A stretch of DNA of 64,000 nucleotides from Crenobacter caeni (GCF_010435965.1 NZ_JAAGAA010000005.1:1-64000), one strand, 5' to 3'; positions 14,108 through 24,498 are shown, numbered from the stretch's first letter. Translations and numbers: made by a program. The notes: a model not told the origin generated them from the sequence alone.

Positions 14108-15247
14108 ATGATGAAAAAACTGACTTCCCTGCTGGTCGCAGCCACCTTCGCGCTGCCGGCCTTCGCTTCGGTTCCCTTCGTCCCGCCGGCGCCGCAGATC
14201 GCCGGCAAGGCCTACTACCTGATCGATTTCCATAGCGGCGAGACGCTGGCCTCGCTGTCGCCGGACGAGCGCGTCGAACCGGCCTCGCTGACCAAGCTGA
14301 TGACCGCCTACCTGACCTTCAAGGCCTTGAAGGAAGGGCGCCTGAAGCCCGAGCAGACGCTGCTGGTGTCGCAGAAGGGCTGGAAGACCGAAGGCTCGCG
14401 CATGTTCCTCGACCCCAAGGTGCCGGCCAAGGTCGACGACCTGATCAAGGGCATGATCGTGCAGTCGGGCAACGACGCGTGCGTGACGCTGTCCGAGGCG
14501 ATCGCCGGTAGCGAGGAAGTGTTCGCCCAGCTGATGACGGCCGAGGCCAAGCGCCTGGGCATGAAGAACACCAACTTCCAGAACTCGACCGGCCTGCCGG
14601 GCGACGCGCACTACACCACCGCGCACGACCTGGGCATCCTCGCCGCGGCGATCATCCGCGACTTCCCGCAGTACTACCAGATCTACTCGATGAAGTCGTT
14701 CACCTACAACGGCATCACGCAACCGAACCGCAACCTCCTGCTGTACCGCGACCCCAACGTCGACGGCATGAAGACCGGCTTCACCAACTCGGCCGGCTAC
14801 AACCTGATCGCGTCCAGCCACCGCGACGGCCGCCGCGTGGTGTCGGTGGTGGTCGGCACCGCCAGTCCCGAGGCGCGCGCGGTGGAAAGCTCGAAACTGC
14901 TCAACTACGGCTTGCAGTTCTTCGAAACGCCCAAACTGTATGCGGCTAACAAGGCGGTGTCCGAAGTGCCGGTGTACAAGGGCAGTGAGAGCAAGCTTGG
15001 CGTCGGCTTCAACCAGGACGTGTACGTGACCGTCGCGCGCGGCCAGGCCGGCAAGCTCAAGGCCGACCTGTCGACCATGCAGCCGGTGATCGCGCCGGTG
15101 AAGAAGGGCCAGGTCGTCGGCAAGCTGACGGTCAGCCTGGACGGCAAACCGGTGCGCGAAGTGCCGGTGGTCGCGCTCACCGCCATCGAAGAGGGCGGCT
15201 TCTTCAGCCGCCTGTGGGACAGCATCAAGCTCTGGCTCGGCTGGTAA
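14108..15247 (+). CDS. dacC: D-alanyl-D-alanine carboxypeptidase (PBP5/6 type)
   Basis: 379 residues from ATG 14108 (a second ATG follows at once). A signal peptide (KKLTSLLVAATFALPAFA) is followed by the S11 peptidase domain: S60-L-T-K63, S120-G-N and K222-T-G are the three catalytic motifs. A C-terminal PBP5 domain and an amphipathic end, FFSRLWDSIKLWLGW, would anchor it to the periplasmic face of the inner membrane. It trims the terminal D-Ala from peptidoglycan pentapeptides. It is followed by ybeD-lipB-lipA, a common order in Neisseriales and Enterobacteria. The choice among dacA/dacC names is arbitrary. Confidence 0.93.
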   Translation: MMKKLTSLLVAATFALPAFASVPFVPPAPQIAGKAYYLIDFHSGETLASLSPDERVEPASLTKLMTAYLTFKALKEGRLKPEQTLLVSQKGWKTEGSRMFLDPKVPAKVDDLIKGMIVQSGNDACVTLSEAIAGSEEVFAQLMTAEAKRLGMKNTNFQNSTGLPGDAHYTTAHDLGILAAAIIRDFPQYYQIYSMKSFTYNGITQPNRNLLLYRDPNVDGMKTGFTNSAGYNLIASSHRDGRRVVSVVVGTASPEARAVESSKLLNYGLQFFETPKLYAANKAVSEVPVYKGSESKLGVGFNQDVYVTVARGQAGKLKADLSTMQPVIAPVKKGQVVGKLTVSLDGKPVREVPVVALTAIEEGGFFSRLWDSIKLWLGW

Positions 15248-15323
15248 GCGGGCAGGGCGGCGTTCTCGCGCCGCCCTCTGCCTTGTGCCGCCAGGCGAAG
15301 GGCGCAGTTTAGGAGACAGATTC

Positions 15324-15596
15324 ATGAGTGATAACCCGGCCGACGCGCTGTTCGAGTTCCCTTGCCGCTTCCCGGTCAAGGTGATGGGCGAGCGCCACGA
15401 GGAGCTGCATGCGCAGGTGATCGAGGTGGTGCGCATGCATGCGCCGGACCTCGACGAGGTCGACGTGGTGGTGCGCGAGAGTTCGAGCGGCAAGTATTTG
15501 TCGCTGACGGTGACCGTCAACGCGCAGAACCGCGCGCAGCTCGACGCGATCTACCTGTCGCTGACCAGCCACCCGCTGGTCAAGATCGTCCTGTGA
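15324..15596 (+). CDS. ybeD: YbeD-like UPF0250 (DUF493) protein
   Basis: 90 residues from ATG 15324 with an AGGAGA site; a longer frame starting 39 bp upstream lacks one. Contains [20 protein letters not shown] and [20 protein letters not shown], with an ACT-like alpha/beta fold typical of the family. A role linked to lipoylation or lipoate-protein control is suggested only by its constant place before lipB. Its TGA overlaps the GTG start of lipB (GTGA). Confidence 0.92.
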   Translation: MSDNPADALFEFPCRFPVKVMGERHEELHAQVIEVVRMHAPDLDEVDVVVRESSSGKYLSLTVTVNAQNRAQLDAIYLSLTSHPLVKIVL

Positions 15597-16225
15597 CGCG
15601 GCAGGTCAGGCAACTGGGGGTTGCCGACTACGAACCGACCTGGCGGGCGATGCAGGCGTTCACCGACACGCGCACGGCTAACACGCCGGACGAGCTGTGG
15701 GTGGTCGAGCACCCGCCGGTCTACACGCTGGGGATGGCGGGCAAGGAAGAACACCTGCTGCGCCACACCAACATCCCGCTGGTGCGCACCGACCGTGGCG
15801 GCCAGGTGACCTACCACGGCCCAGGCCAGCTGGTGGTCTACCTGATGATCGACTTCAAGCGCCTGGGCGTCGGCGTGCGCGAGCTGGTGCGGCGCATCGA
15901 GAACGCGATCATCGCGACGCTGGCGGATTACGGCATCCAGGCCAACGGCGACGTCAACGCGCCCGGCGTTTATGTCGACGGCGCCAAGATCGCGTCGCTC
16001 GGCCTGCGCATCAAGGGCGGTGCCGTCTACCACGGCCTGTCGCTGAACGTCGACATGGATCTTGCGCCGTTCGGCTGGATCAACCCGTGCGGCTACGCTG
16101 GGCTCAAGGTTACCCAACTGCGCGAACTGGGCGTGGTCGCGACCGTCGACGAGGTGGCCGCGCGGCTGCTCCCCGAACTTGAGCGCGCGATCGACGCGCC
16201 GGTGGCGGTGCCGCAGGCGGACTGA
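15593..16225 (+). CDS. lipB: Octanoyltransferase
   Basis: 210 residues from GTG 15593, overlapping the ybeD stop. LipB moves octanoyl from acyl carrier protein onto the lipoyl domains of 2-oxoacid dehydrogenases and the glycine cleavage H protein. Signature [30 protein letters not shown], and the catalytic pair K132 (GAKIASLG) and C166 (NPCGYAGL). Normal length. First of the lipB-lipA pair, 52 bp before lipA, with a likely shared transcript. Confidence 0.96.
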   Translation: MTRQVRQLGVADYEPTWRAMQAFTDTRTANTPDELWVVEHPPVYTLGMAGKEEHLLRHTNIPLVRTDRGGQVTYHGPGQLVVYLMIDFKRLGVGVRELVRRIENAIIATLADYGIQANGDVNAPGVYVDGAKIASLGLRIKGGAVYHGLSLNVDMDLAPFGWINPCGYAGLKVTQLRELGVVATVDEVAARLLPELERAIDAPVAVPQAD

Positions 16226-16277
16226 ACAAACCGATACGCAATGACAAAAGCACCCACAAGGTGCGACTGGAGACCTC

Positions 16278-17225
16278 ATGAAGCAGGACAACGAAGCCGG
16301 CATCAAGCACAAGGGGGCGTCCAAGACCGCCCGTATCCCGATCAAGGTGGTGCCGCTCGACGAGAAGCTGAAAAAGCCCGAGTGGATCCGCGCCAAGCTG
16401 CCGTCCGGCCAGCGCTTTGGCGAAATCAAGGACATCCTGCGCGCGCAGAAGCTGCATACGGTGTGCGAGGAGGCGACCTGCCCGAACATCGGCGAGTGCT
16501 TCAGCAAGGGCACCGCGACCTTCATGATCATGGGCGACATCTGCACCCGCCGCTGCCCGTTCTGCGACGTCGGCCACGGCCGGCCGAACCCGCTCGACCC
16601 CAACGAGCCCAAGCACTTGGCCGAGACGGTCGCCGCGCTCAAGCTGCGCTACGTGGTGATCACCTCGGTCGACCGCGACGACTTGCGCGACGGCGGTGCC
16701 CAGCACTTCGCCGACTGCATCAGCGAAATCCGCCGCGTCTCGCCCACCACCCAGATCGAGGTGCTGGTGCCGGACTTCCGCGGCAGGCTGGAGATCGCGC
16801 TGGAGATCCTCGCCGCGACGCCGCCGGACGTGATGAACCACAACCTGGAAACCGCGCCGCGCCTCTACAAGCAGGCGCGCCCGGGTGCCGACTACCTGCA
16901 CTCGCTCGAACTCCTCAAGCGTTACAAGGCGCTACGCCCCGAGGTGAAGACCAAGTCCGGCATCATGGTGGGCTTGGGCGAGACCGACGAGGAAGTGCTC
17001 GAGGTGATGCAGGACATGCGTGCGCACGACGTGGACATGCTGACCATCGGCCAGTACCTGCAGCCGACCGACGGCCACCTGCCGGTGCTGCGCTACGTGC
17101 ACCCGCAGGTGTTCGCCGGCTTCGAAGCGCAGGCGACCGAGATGGGCTTCAGCCACGCCGCCGTCGGCGCCATGGTGCGCTCAAGCTACCACGCCGACCA
17201 GCAGGCGCATCAGGCCGGGGTGTAA
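16278..17225 (+). CDS. lipA: Lipoyl synthase
   Basis: 315 residues. A radical-SAM enzyme that inserts two sulfurs into protein-bound octanoyl groups. The auxiliary cluster cysteines C63, C68 and C74 ([12 protein letters not shown]) and the radical-SAM CxxxCxxC at C89, C93 and C96 (CTRRCPFC) are both present, as is the C-terminal RSSYHAD serine that ligates the auxiliary cluster. It completes the pathway begun by LipB. A good terminator follows at 17240. Confidence 0.97.
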   Translation: MKQDNEAGIKHKGASKTARIPIKVVPLDEKLKKPEWIRAKLPSGQRFGEIKDILRAQKLHTVCEEATCPNIGECFSKGTATFMIMGDICTRRCPFCDVGHGRPNPLDPNEPKHLAETVAALKLRYVVITSVDRDDLRDGGAQHFADCISEIRRVSPTTQIEVLVPDFRGRLEIALEILAATPPDVMNHNLETAPRLYKQARPGADYLHSLELLKRYKALRPEVKTKSGIMVGLGETDEEVLEVMQDMRAHDVDMLTIGQYLQPTDGHLPVLRYVHPQVFAGFEAQATEMGFSHAAVGAMVRSSYHADQQAHQAGV

Positions 17226-17239
17226 GGCTTGACGGCATG

Positions 17240-17279
17240 AACAAGGCCCGGTGGGAGAAACCTCCTGCCGGGCTTTGTT
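17240..17279 (+). terminator. Terminator after lipA
   Basis: AACAAGGCCCGG (17240-17251) pairs with CCGGGCTTTGTT (17268-17279) with one G-U, around a short inner hairpin. A full U-tract is lacking, so it is moderate. Confidence 0.6.
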
Positions 17280-17292
17280 GCGTCTGGGGTCC

Positions 17293-17559
17293 TCAATCTT
17301 CCGCTGCGTCCTGCAGGCGGTGGCTGGCGGAAGCGTCCAGGTCCAGCCCGTAGATCGCCTTGAGCTGGGCGATGACGGCGAGCGTTTCGGGCGAGAACGC
17401 CTGCTTGCCGTCGAAGGCGTGCAGGACGATGCCTTCGATGAGGTCGCCCAGCGTCATGTCCTTGTGTTCGGCCAGCGCCTTGAGCACCTTGAGCAGTCGT
17501 TTCTCCAGGCGGACGCCGGTCTGCACGCGCTCGACCGGGATGGGGGTGGTGCCGCTCAC
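17293..17559 (-). CDS. Ribbon-helix-helix-like regulator
   Basis: 88 residues from GTG 17559, chosen for an AGGAG 7-8 nt upstream; the frame extends 12 codons further. The segment RVQTGVRLEKRLLKVLKALA then HKDMTLGDLIEGIVLHAF fits a beta-strand plus two helices of the MetJ/Arc fold, so a DNA-binding homodimer is likely. Target unknown. Tandem ATGTACC repeats lie 20-45 bp upstream of its start and could be its own operator. It is last in its region, converging on lipA. Confidence 0.6.
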   Translation of the reverse strand: MSGTTPIPVERVQTGVRLEKRLLKVLKALAEHKDMTLGDLIEGIVLHAFDGKQAFSPETLAVIAQLKAIYGLDLDASASHRLQDAAED

Positions 17560-17579
17560 GATATTGCTCCTGTTGTCTT

Positions 17580-17602
17580 GGTATGCATGTACCAATGTAC
17601 CT
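17580..17602 (-). promoter_or_regulatory. Tandem ATGTACC repeats, operator-like
   Basis: ATGTACCA (17587-17594) and ATGTACCT (17595-17602) are tandem with an 8-bp period, and GGTA...TACC (17580-17593) forms a dyad over the first. RHH repressors often bind tandem half-sites like these just upstream of their own gene. Confidence 0.4.
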
Positions 17603-17647
17603 TGGTTTAATCAGGACGCCAACCGGGCGCGCAGCAGGCGCAAAAAA

Positions 17648-17668
17648 ACCGCCCCTGGTCGGGGCGGT
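17648..17668 (-). terminator. Terminator of the acyl-CoA dehydrogenase gene
   Basis: CCGCCCC (17649-17655) and its complement (17661-17667) close a short loop. On the minus strand a U-run (forward A's 17642-17648) follows, 26 bp beyond the stop at 17694. Confidence 0.8.
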
Positions 17669-17693
17669 CGTGGTTTGGCGTTGTGCGACGTGA

Positions 17694-19478
17694 TCAGAAT
17701 GCGAAGCTGTCTTCGTCCAGCGCCATCAGCGGCTTGCTGCCCGTCTTGATCTGCGCCTTCAGGCTTTCGACTTCCGGCAGCAGCTTGGCGTAGTAGAAGC
17801 GCGCGGTGGTGATCTTGGCGTTGTAGAACGCGTCGTCGCCCTGGCCCAGCTTGGCGTACGCGACTTCGGCCATGCGCGCCCACAGCCAGGCGTAGGTGAT
17901 GTGGCCGATCAGGCGCAGGAAGTCGGTGGCGGCGGCGCCGGCCTCGTCCTTGTTCATCATCGCGGCCATGCCGATGCCCATGGTGGTCTCGCCGACTTCC
18001 TTCAGGAGCTTGGAGAGCGGGCCGACAAACTCGGCCAGTTGCTCGTTGCCAGCGTTCGCTTCGCAGAACTTGTGGATCTGCTTGCTGAACTTGCGCAGCT
18101 TGGCACCCTGGTCGAGCAGCACCTTGCGGCCCAAGAGGTCGATCGCCTGGATGCCGTTGGTGCCTTCGTACAGCTGCGAGATGCGGCAGTCGCGCACCAG
18201 CTGCTCCATGCCCCATTCGCGGATGAAGCCGTGGCCGCCGAACACCTGCATGCCCATATTGGTCGCGGTGTAGCCGTTGTCGGTCATGAAGGCCTTGGCC
18301 ACCGGGGTGAGCAGGGCGACCAGGTCTGCCGCGTCCTGGCGCGCTTCGGCGTCCGGGTGCTTCTCTTCGATGTCAAGCTGCAGCGCGAGCAGCGCGGTCA
18401 GCGCACGGCCGGCTTCGGTGTACGCCTTCTGGGTGAGCAGCATGCGGCGCACGTCCGGGTGGACGATGATCGGGTCGGCCGGCTTGTCCGGGCACTTGGC
18501 GCCGGTCAGCGCGCGCATCTGCAGGCGCTCTTTGGCGTAGGTCAGCGCGCCCTGGAACGACGCTTCGCCCAGACCCAGGCCCTGCATGCCGCAGCCCAGG
18601 CGCGCGGCGTTCATCATGGTGAACATGCAGGCCAGGCCCTTGTTCGGCTCGCCGATCAGGTAGCCCTTGGCGTTGTCGAGGTTGATCACCGCGGTGGCGT
18701 TAGCCTTGATGCCCATCTTGTGTTCGAGCGCGCCGCAGGAGACCGGGTTGCGGCTACCGTCGGCGTGGAACTTCGGCACGATGAAGAGGGAAATGCCCTT
18801 CACGTCCTTCGGCGCGTCCGGCAGGCGGGCCAGCACCAGGTGGATGATGTTGTCGGACATGTCGTGCTCGCCGGCCGAGATGAAGATCTTGGTGCCGGTG
18901 ATGCTGTAGCTGCCATCGCCGTTCGGTTCGGCGCGGGTCTTCAGGAGGCCCAGGTCAGTGCCGCAGTGCGGCTCGGTCAGGCACATGGTGCCGGTCCAGC
19001 TGCCGTCGACCAGATGCGGTAGGTAGGTGGCCTTCTGCTCGTCGGTGCCGTGCGCGTGGATCGCGGCGTAGGCGCCGTGCGACAGGCCCGGGTACATGCT
19101 CCAGGCGACGTTGGCCGAGCACTGCATTTCCATGATCGGGAAGGCGAGGGTCTTGGGCATGCCCTGACCGCCGTAGGCCGGGTCGCAGTCCAGACCGGTG
19201 AAGCCCAGCTCGCAGAACTGGCGGTACGCGTCCTTGAAGCCGGCCGGGGTGGTCACGCTCCTGGTGGCCGGGTCGTACGCGCAGCCTGCCTCGTCGCCCG
19301 AACGGTTCAGCGGTGCGATTTCGTTCTCGCAGAACTGCGCCGCAGCCTCCAGGTAGGAGGCGAAGATGTCCTGGGTGGCTTCTTCGTAGCCAGGCAGCGT
19401 CGGGATGGTATCCTGAACGCGGATCAGTTCGTTGAGGACGAAGTCGAAGTCACGCAGGGGGGCTTTGTAGGCAGGCAT
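17694..19478 (-). CDS. Acyl-CoA dehydrogenase (long form, DmdC/AidB-related)
   Basis: 594 residues, the length of the extended acyl-CoA dehydrogenase group (with an additional N-terminal helix and a C-terminal domain), which includes DmdC-type enzymes. FAD-contacting motif MCLTEPHCGTDLG and the catalytic-glutamate loop QLYEGTNGIQAIDL are present. It oxidises acyl-CoA to 2-enoyl-CoA, passing electrons to ETF; chain-length preference cannot be read. It stands alone with its own terminator. An additional C-terminal region (from about 465, RKFSKQIHKFCEANAG) is normal for the group. Confidence 0.92.
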   Translation of the reverse strand: MPAYKAPLRDFDFVLNELIRVQDTIPTLPGYEEATQDIFASYLEAAAQFCENEIAPLNRSGDEAGCAYDPATRSVTTPAGFKDAYRQFCELGFTGLDCDPAYGGQGMPKTLAFPIMEMQCSANVAWSMYPGLSHGAYAAIHAHGTDEQKATYLPHLVDGSWTGTMCLTEPHCGTDLGLLKTRAEPNGDGSYSITGTKIFISAGEHDMSDNIIHLVLARLPDAPKDVKGISLFIVPKFHADGSRNPVSCGALEHKMGIKANATAVINLDNAKGYLIGEPNKGLACMFTMMNAARLGCGMQGLGLGEASFQGALTYAKERLQMRALTGAKCPDKPADPIIVHPDVRRMLLTQKAYTEAGRALTALLALQLDIEEKHPDAEARQDAADLVALLTPVAKAFMTDNGYTATNMGMQVFGGHGFIREWGMEQLVRDCRISQLYEGTNGIQAIDLLGRKVLLDQGAKLRKFSKQIHKFCEANAGNEQLAEFVGPLSKLLKEVGETTMGIGMAAMMNKDEAGAAATDFLRLIGHITYAWLWARMAEVAYAKLGQGDDAFYNAKITTARFYYAKLLPEVESLKAQIKTGSKPLMALDEDSFAF

Positions 19479-19636
19479 TCGCTGGATCTCCTTGTGGTGT
19501 CGCGCCCGGTGTCCGGGAGGGTTCGTCGCTGCCGGTACTTGCCAACAGCATTCAAACGTATGTTTAAATCAGTGGCGCCGCTTTTGCAATCCCCGCGCCG
19601 CATTTTTTCGTCTGCCCGCGACGGGAGTCGGTCAAA

Positions 19637-20191
19637 TTGCGACAATTTCTGCATAAACATATGCCCAGTCGCGAGGAGGTGCTCGCCAATCCGTGGTTGC
19701 GCCCGTTCGCGCCTGTCCTGCTGCAGCCGGCGTACTGGACGTGGAACCGGCGCAAGGTGTCGCTGGCTGTGGCGGTCGGCCTGTTTTCAGGGCTGATGCC
19801 CGGGCCGACCCAGATGCTGGCCGCGGCCTTGCTCGCGCTGTTGTTCAGGGTCAACCTGCCGGTCGCGCTGCTGACCACGCTCTACACCAACCCGCTGACC
19901 TATTTGCCGCTTTACTGGCTGGCCTTCGAATACGGCCGCTTCTTACTCGATATGAATGGCGCGGTTACAATGGACCTCGCGCCCTTGCCGGTATTGCACG
20001 GTGTCGATTTCGGCCGCTGGCTGGCCGACTTCGCGCGCTGGTGCCATGCGCTCGGCTGGCCGCTGCTGGTTGGCGTGCCGGCGCTGGGGCTGACGCTGGG
20101 CGGTATCGGCTACCTGTCGGTGCGCCTTGCCTGGCGCGCGTACCTGGTCGGCAAACTACGGAAAAGAAGGAGCACTCGTGCAACTCGATGA
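19637..20191 (+). CDS. DUF2062 membrane protein
   Basis: 184 residues. TTG 19637 is chosen over ATG 19661 because GGGAG lies 9 nt upstream and the residues RQFLHKHMPSRE match the usual N-terminus of the family. Contains the DUF2062 core SLAVAVGLFSGLMPGPTQML and YTNPLTYLPLYW, with three or four membrane spans. Function unknown; often near competence or cell-envelope genes. It overlaps the NUDIX gene by 14 nt, suggesting coupling. Confidence 0.85.
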   Translation: MRQFLHKHMPSREEVLANPWLRPFAPVLLQPAYWTWNRRKVSLAVAVGLFSGLMPGPTQMLAAALLALLFRVNLPVALLTTLYTNPLTYLPLYWLAFEYGRFLLDMNGAVTMDLAPLPVLHGVDFGRWLADFARWCHALGWPLLVGVPALGLTLGGIGYLSVRLAWRAYLVGKLRKRRSTRATR

Positions 20192-20729
20192 ACAAAGGCT
20201 GGGTGGCTCGGAAGTGTTCCGCGGGCGTTTCCTGCGGGTGAACCGCGACGAAGTGCGCCTGCCGGACGGCACGCGCGCTAGCCGCGAGTACGTGCGCCAC
20301 CCCGGCGCGGTCGCGGTGCTCGCGCTGACCGGTGACGGGGAGTTGGTGCTCGAGCGCCAGTACCGCTACCCGCTTGCGCGTACCTTTGTCGAGATCCCGG
20401 CCGGCAAGATCGACCCGGATGAGGCGCACGAGGCGACCGCGCGGCGCGAGCTGATGGAAGAGACCGGCTACAGCGCGGCGCGCTGGACGTGGCTTGGCAC
20501 CGCCTACCCGTGCATCGGCTACTCCGACGAGGCGATCCACTACTACCTGGCCGAGGGCCTGGTGTCCGGCGAGCGCGCGCTGGACGACGGCGAGTTCCTC
20601 GAGGTGTTCACGCTGCCCTTGGCAACGGTGCGGCAGATGGCGGGCAGCGGCGAGATCTGCGACAGCAAGACGCTGGTCGGGCTTTACTGGCTGGACGCGC
20701 ATCTGGCGAAGGCCGGGCGCGATGGCTGA
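20178..20729 (+). CDS. nudF: NUDIX hydrolase, ADP-ribose pyrophosphatase-like
   Basis: 183 residues from GTG 20178, with AAGGAG 5 nt upstream; the frame is open above it. The NUDIX box is complete: GKIDPDEAHEATARRELMEETGYS (GX5EX7REUXEEXGU). RQYRYPLARTFVEIPAG is typical of ADP-sugar pyrophosphatases, which split ADP-ribose to AMP and ribose 5-phosphate. The exact substrate is inferred. It overlaps the PilZ gene by 8 nt. Confidence 0.88.
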   Translation: MQLDEQRLGGSEVFRGRFLRVNRDEVRLPDGTRASREYVRHPGAVAVLALTGDGELVLERQYRYPLARTFVEIPAGKIDPDEAHEATARRELMEETGYSAARWTWLGTAYPCIGYSDEAIHYYLAEGLVSGERALDDGEFLEVFTLPLATVRQMAGSGEICDSKTLVGLYWLDAHLAKAGRDG

Positions 20730-21039
20730 AGTCGACCCGCGCCGCGACCGGCGCGTCACCCGCCGCGTGAAGATGGGGTGCAAGGCGAAGATCAGGGTGC
20801 CCGCCAGCGGCGAGACCTTCTACGGCGAGTGCGTCGACTTGTCGGTCGACGGGCTGGCGGTGCGCTCGAACTTCGTGCCGTGCTTTGGCGAGCGCGTCGA
20901 CGTGGTGCTGATGGTGCCCGGCATCGGCGCTCAGGCGGCGCGGCCGTTGATGCTGCACGCCGAGGTCCGCCGCTGCAACGAGTGGGTGCCCGGCTACCTG
21001 TACGATATTGGCTTGAGGATCGTCTCGCGCGAGCCGTAA
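20722..21039 (+). CDS. PilZ-domain protein
   Basis: 105 residues from ATG 20722. The arginine-rich RRDRRVTRR (RxxxR) and DLSVDGLAV ((D/N)xSxxG) motifs for binding cyclic di-GMP are both intact. A stand-alone PilZ protein of this size would transmit c-di-GMP levels to motility or surface structures. It is the third gene of the DUF2062-NUDIX-PilZ overlapping set. Confidence 0.9.
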   Translation: MAEVDPRRDRRVTRRVKMGCKAKIRVPASGETFYGECVDLSVDGLAVRSNFVPCFGERVDVVLMVPGIGAQAARPLMLHAEVRRCNEWVPGYLYDIGLRIVSREP

Positions 21040-21230
21040 TGACGGCCTTGTCCTTCCCGAGTAGCCGGCGCGTGCCGGCTTTTTTGTTGCTTTTTTTTTG
21101 CTTGTCTTCTGCGCGCTCGCTATACACAAAAAAACACCAAACATAAGTCGTAGGGAGTTCATCTGGCCAAAGGGGGACGCGGTTGCATTGCGCAGCGCGC
21201 TGCCCGGGTCAATAGCGAAGGAGCAGAGCC

Positions 21231-23159
21231 ATGCCCGCGGACATCTTCAGTCACTACGCCGCCCGGTACGACCGTACCCGCGAAGAAGAGTACACCATCC
21301 AGGAATACCTCGAGCTGTGCCGGCGCGACAGGACCGCGTACGCCACGGCCGCCGAGCGCATGCTGATGGCGATCGGTGAACCCGAGCTGGTCGACACCCG
21401 CTCCGATTCCCGCCTGTCGCGCATCTTCTCCAACAAGATGATCAAGGTCTATCCGGCGTTCCGTGACTTCTACGGCACCGAAGAGGTGATCGAGCAGGTG
21501 GTCGCTTATTTCCGCCATGCCGCGCAGGGGCTGGAGGAGAAGAAGCAGATCCTCTACCTGCTGGGGCCGGTCGGCGGTGGCAAGAGCTCGATCGCCGAGA
21601 AGCTCAAGGAGCTGATGCAGAACGTGCCCTTCTACGCGATCAAGGGCTCGCCGGTGAACGAGTCGCCGCTCGGCCTCTTTAACCCCGAGGAAGACGGCCG
21701 CCTGCTCGAGGAAGAGTACGGCATCCCGCGCCGCTACCTGAAGAGCATCCCCAGCCCGTGGGCCGTCAAGCGCCTGCACGAGTTCGGCGGCGACATCGGC
21801 CAGTTCCGCGTCGTCAAGCGCTACCCGTCGGTATTGCGCCAGGTGGCTATCGCCAAGACCGAGCCTGGCGACGAGAACAACCAGGACATCAGCTCGCTGG
21901 TCGGCAAGGTCGACATCCGCAAGCTGGAGAAGTACGCGCAGGACGACCCGGACGCGTACAGCTTCTCCGGCGGCCTGTGCCTGGCCAACCAGGGCCTGCT
22001 CGAATTCGTCGAGATGTTCAAGGCGCCGATCAAGGTGCTGCACCCGCTCTTGACCGCGACGCAGGAGGGCAACTTCAAGGGCACCGAGGGCTTCGGCGCG
22101 ATCCCGTTCGACGGGGTGATCCTCGCGCACTCGAACGAGTCCGAATGGAAGCAGTTCAAGAACAACAAGAACAACGAGGCCTTCCTCGACCGCATCTACA
22201 TCGTCAAGGTGCCTTACTGCCTGCGCGTGACCGACGAAGTGCAGATCTACGGCAAGCTGATCGACAACTCGTCGCTGGCCAAGGCGCCGTGCGCGCCGGG
22301 GACGCTGAAGATGATGGCGCAGTTCGCCGTGCTCTCGCGCCTGAAGGAGCCGGAGAATTCGAGCCTCTTTAGCAAGATGCAGGTGTACGACGGCGACAAC
22401 CTGAAGGACACCGACCCCAAGGCGAAGAGCCTGCAGGAGTACCGCGACTACGCGGGCGTCGACGAGGGGATGAGCGGGCTCTCCACGCGCTTCGCGTACA
22501 AGATCTTGAGCAAGGTGTTCAACTTCGACCATAGCGAGGTCGCGGCGAACCCGGTGCACCTCCTGTACGTGCTCGAGCAGCAGGTCGAGCGCGAGCAGTT
22601 CCCGCCGGAGATCGAGCAGCGCTACCTGACCTTCCTGAAGGAGTACCTGGCGCCCAAGTACATCGAGTTCATCGGCAAGGAGATCCAGACCGCGTACCTG
22701 GAGAGCTACTCGGAGTACGGGCAGAACATCTTCGACCGTTACGTGACCTTCGCCGACTACTGGATCCAGGACCAGGAGTACCGCGACCAGGACACCGGCG
22801 AGATCTTCGACCGCGGCTCGCTGAACGCCGAGCTGGAGAAGATCGAGAAGCCGGCGGGGATCTCCAACCCGAAGGACTTCCGCAACGAGATCGTCAACTT
22901 CGTGCTGCGCGCGCGCGCCAACAACCACGGCAAGAACCCGGCGTGGACCAGCTACGAGAAGCTGCGCACGGTGATCGAGAAGAAGATGTTCTCCAACACC
23001 GAGGAGCTGCTGCCGGTGATCTCCTTCAACGCCAAGGCGAGCGTCGAGGACTCGAAGAAGCACGAGGACTTCGTCAACCGCATGGTCGAGAAGGGCTACA
23101 CCCCGAAGCAGGTACGCCTGTTGTGCGAGTGGTACCTGCGCGTGCGCAAGTCGTCCTGA
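21231..23159 (+). CDS. prkA: PrkA-type serine protein kinase
   Basis: 642 residues. N-terminal AAA module with Walker A GPVGGGKS (112-119), then the PrkA C-terminal kinase-like domain ([20 protein letters not shown] and onward). Equivalent to E. coli YeaG, which acts in nitrogen starvation and stress survival, and B. subtilis PrkA, for which protease activity has also been proposed. It is first of the conserved three-gene set with YeaH and SpoVR: 58 bp to the next gene. Confidence 0.96.
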   Translation: MPADIFSHYAARYDRTREEEYTIQEYLELCRRDRTAYATAAERMLMAIGEPELVDTRSDSRLSRIFSNKMIKVYPAFRDFYGTEEVIEQVVAYFRHAAQGLEEKKQILYLLGPVGGGKSSIAEKLKELMQNVPFYAIKGSPVNESPLGLFNPEEDGRLLEEEYGIPRRYLKSIPSPWAVKRLHEFGGDIGQFRVVKRYPSVLRQVAIAKTEPGDENNQDISSLVGKVDIRKLEKYAQDDPDAYSFSGGLCLANQGLLEFVEMFKAPIKVLHPLLTATQEGNFKGTEGFGAIPFDGVILAHSNESEWKQFKNNKNNEAFLDRIYIVKVPYCLRVTDEVQIYGKLIDNSSLAKAPCAPGTLKMMAQFAVLSRLKEPENSSLFSKMQVYDGDNLKDTDPKAKSLQEYRDYAGVDEGMSGLSTRFAYKILSKVFNFDHSEVAANPVHLLYVLEQQVEREQFPPEIEQRYLTFLKEYLAPKYIEFIGKEIQTAYLESYSEYGQNIFDRYVTFADYWIQDQEYRDQDTGEIFDRGSLNAELEKIEKPAGISNPKDFRNEIVNFVLRARANNHGKNPAWTSYEKLRTVIEKKMFSNTEELLPVISFNAKASVEDSKKHEDFVNRMVEKGYTPKQVRLLCEWYLRVRKSS

Positions 23160-23217
23160 CCGGCCGGCCCGGGCGGCAGGTGCCGCCCGGCAACGCCAGA
23201 CGAGGGGAGGAAGCGGC

Positions 23218-24498
23218 ATGGCCCATATCATCGACCGCCGTCTGAACGGCAAGAACAAGTCCGCGGTCAACCGCGAGCGCTTCCTGCGCCGCTTCAAGGC
23301 GCAGATCAAGGAGGCGGTGGCGCGGGCGGTCAAGGGGCGCAGCATCACCGACATCGACAGTGGCGAGAGCGTGTCGATCCCGGTGAAGGACACCTCGGAG
23401 CCGGTGTTCCATCACGGCAAGGGCGGGGTGTGGGAGCATGTGCACCCGGGCAACGAGGAATTCGTGAAGGGCGACCGCATCCCGCGCCCGCAAGGTGGCG
23501 GCGGGGGCGGCGGCAGCGGGCAGGGCAAGGCAAGCCAGGACGGACAGGGCGAGGACGCCTTCGCGTTCGAGTTGTCGCGCGAAGAATTCATGGACGTGTT
23601 CTTCGACGACCTGGCGCTGCCCAATCTGGTCAAGACCCAGCTCTCCGGCATCATCGAGATGAAGACGGTGCGCGCCGGCTTCACCAACGACGGCACGCCG
23701 GCCAATATCAATATCGTGCGCTCGCTCCGGGGTGCGATGGGGCGGCGCATCGCGATGGCCGCGCCGATGCTTGCGTCGCTGAACGAGGCGGAAGAGGAAC
23801 TTGACAGCCTGCTCGAGTCGGACGCCGACACCGATCTGGACGAGCGCGAACGGCGCCGGCGCATCCACCTGCTACGCGAGCGGCTGTCGGCGATCCCCTT
23901 CATCGACCCGTTCGACTTGCGCTACAACAACCGCGTCAGGCAGCCCAAGCCGACCAGCCAGGCGGTGATGTTCTGCCTGATGGACGTGTCCGGGTCGATG
24001 GACGAGCAGAAGAAGGACATGGCCAAGCGCTTCTTCATCCTGCTCTACCTGTTTTTGCAGCGCGCGTACGACCGCATCGAGCTGGTGTTTATCCGCCACC
24101 ATACCAGCGCGGTCGAGGTGAACGAGCACGACTTCTTCCACTCGCGCGAGTCGGGCGGCACCGTGGTGTCGTCGGCGCTGAACCTGATGAAGGAGGTCGT
24201 GCACAAGCGCTACGCGTCGAGCGAATGGAACATCTACGCGGCGCAGGCGTCCGACGGCGACAACTGGGACAGCGACTCGGCCAACTGCGCGCGCATCCTC
24301 GAGGAGGCGCTGCTGCCGGTGTGCCAGTACTACGCGTACATCGAGATCACCGAGGGCGAGCCGCAGAACCTGTGGTACGAGTACCTGCGCATCCGCGAGG
24401 GCAAGCGCAACTTCGCGATGCAGAAGATCCGCGACGCGGCCGACATCTACCCGGTGTTCCGCGAGCTGTTCAAGAAACAGCAGGGGGTGAACAAATGA
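23218..24498 (+). CDS. yeaH: YeaH/YhbH family protein (UPF0229)
   Basis: 426 residues. A glycine-rich linker ([12 protein letters not shown] near residue 100) and a C-terminal von Willebrand A-like domain with [18 protein letters not shown] (MIDAS DxSxS) are typical of the family. It works with PrkA, probably as its partner or substrate. An AGGGGAGG site precedes ATG 23218. Its stop overlaps the spoVR start (ATGA). Confidence 0.96.
   Translation: MAHIIDRRLNGKNKSAVNRERFLRRFKAQIKEAVARAVKGRSITDIDSGESVSIPVKDTSEPVFHHGKGGVWEHVHPGNEEFVKGDRIPRPQGGGGGGGSGQGKASQDGQGEDAFAFELSREEFMDVFFDDLALPNLVKTQLSGIIEMKTVRAGFTNDGTPANINIVRSLRGAMGRRIAMAAPMLASLNEAEEELDSLLESDADTDLDERERRRRIHLLRERLSAIPFIDPFDLRYNNRVRQPKPTSQAVMFCLMDVSGSMDEQKKDMAKRFFILLYLFLQRAYDRIELVFIRHHTSAVEVNEHDFFHSRESGGTVVSSALNLMKEVVHKRYASSEWNIYAAQASDGDNWDSDSANCARILEEALLPVCQYYAYIEITEGEPQNLWYEYLRIREGKRNFAMQKIRDAADIYPVFRELFKKQQGVNK

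Noticed and set aside
13943-15520. 525-codon frame antisense to the D,D-carboxypeptidase
   Set aside because: Shadow; the carboxypeptidase has a signal peptide and all three catalytic motifs.
21159-23393. 744-codon frame antisense to prkA
   Set aside because: Shadow of the PrkA gene; valine/leucine/arginine-rich translation with no motif.
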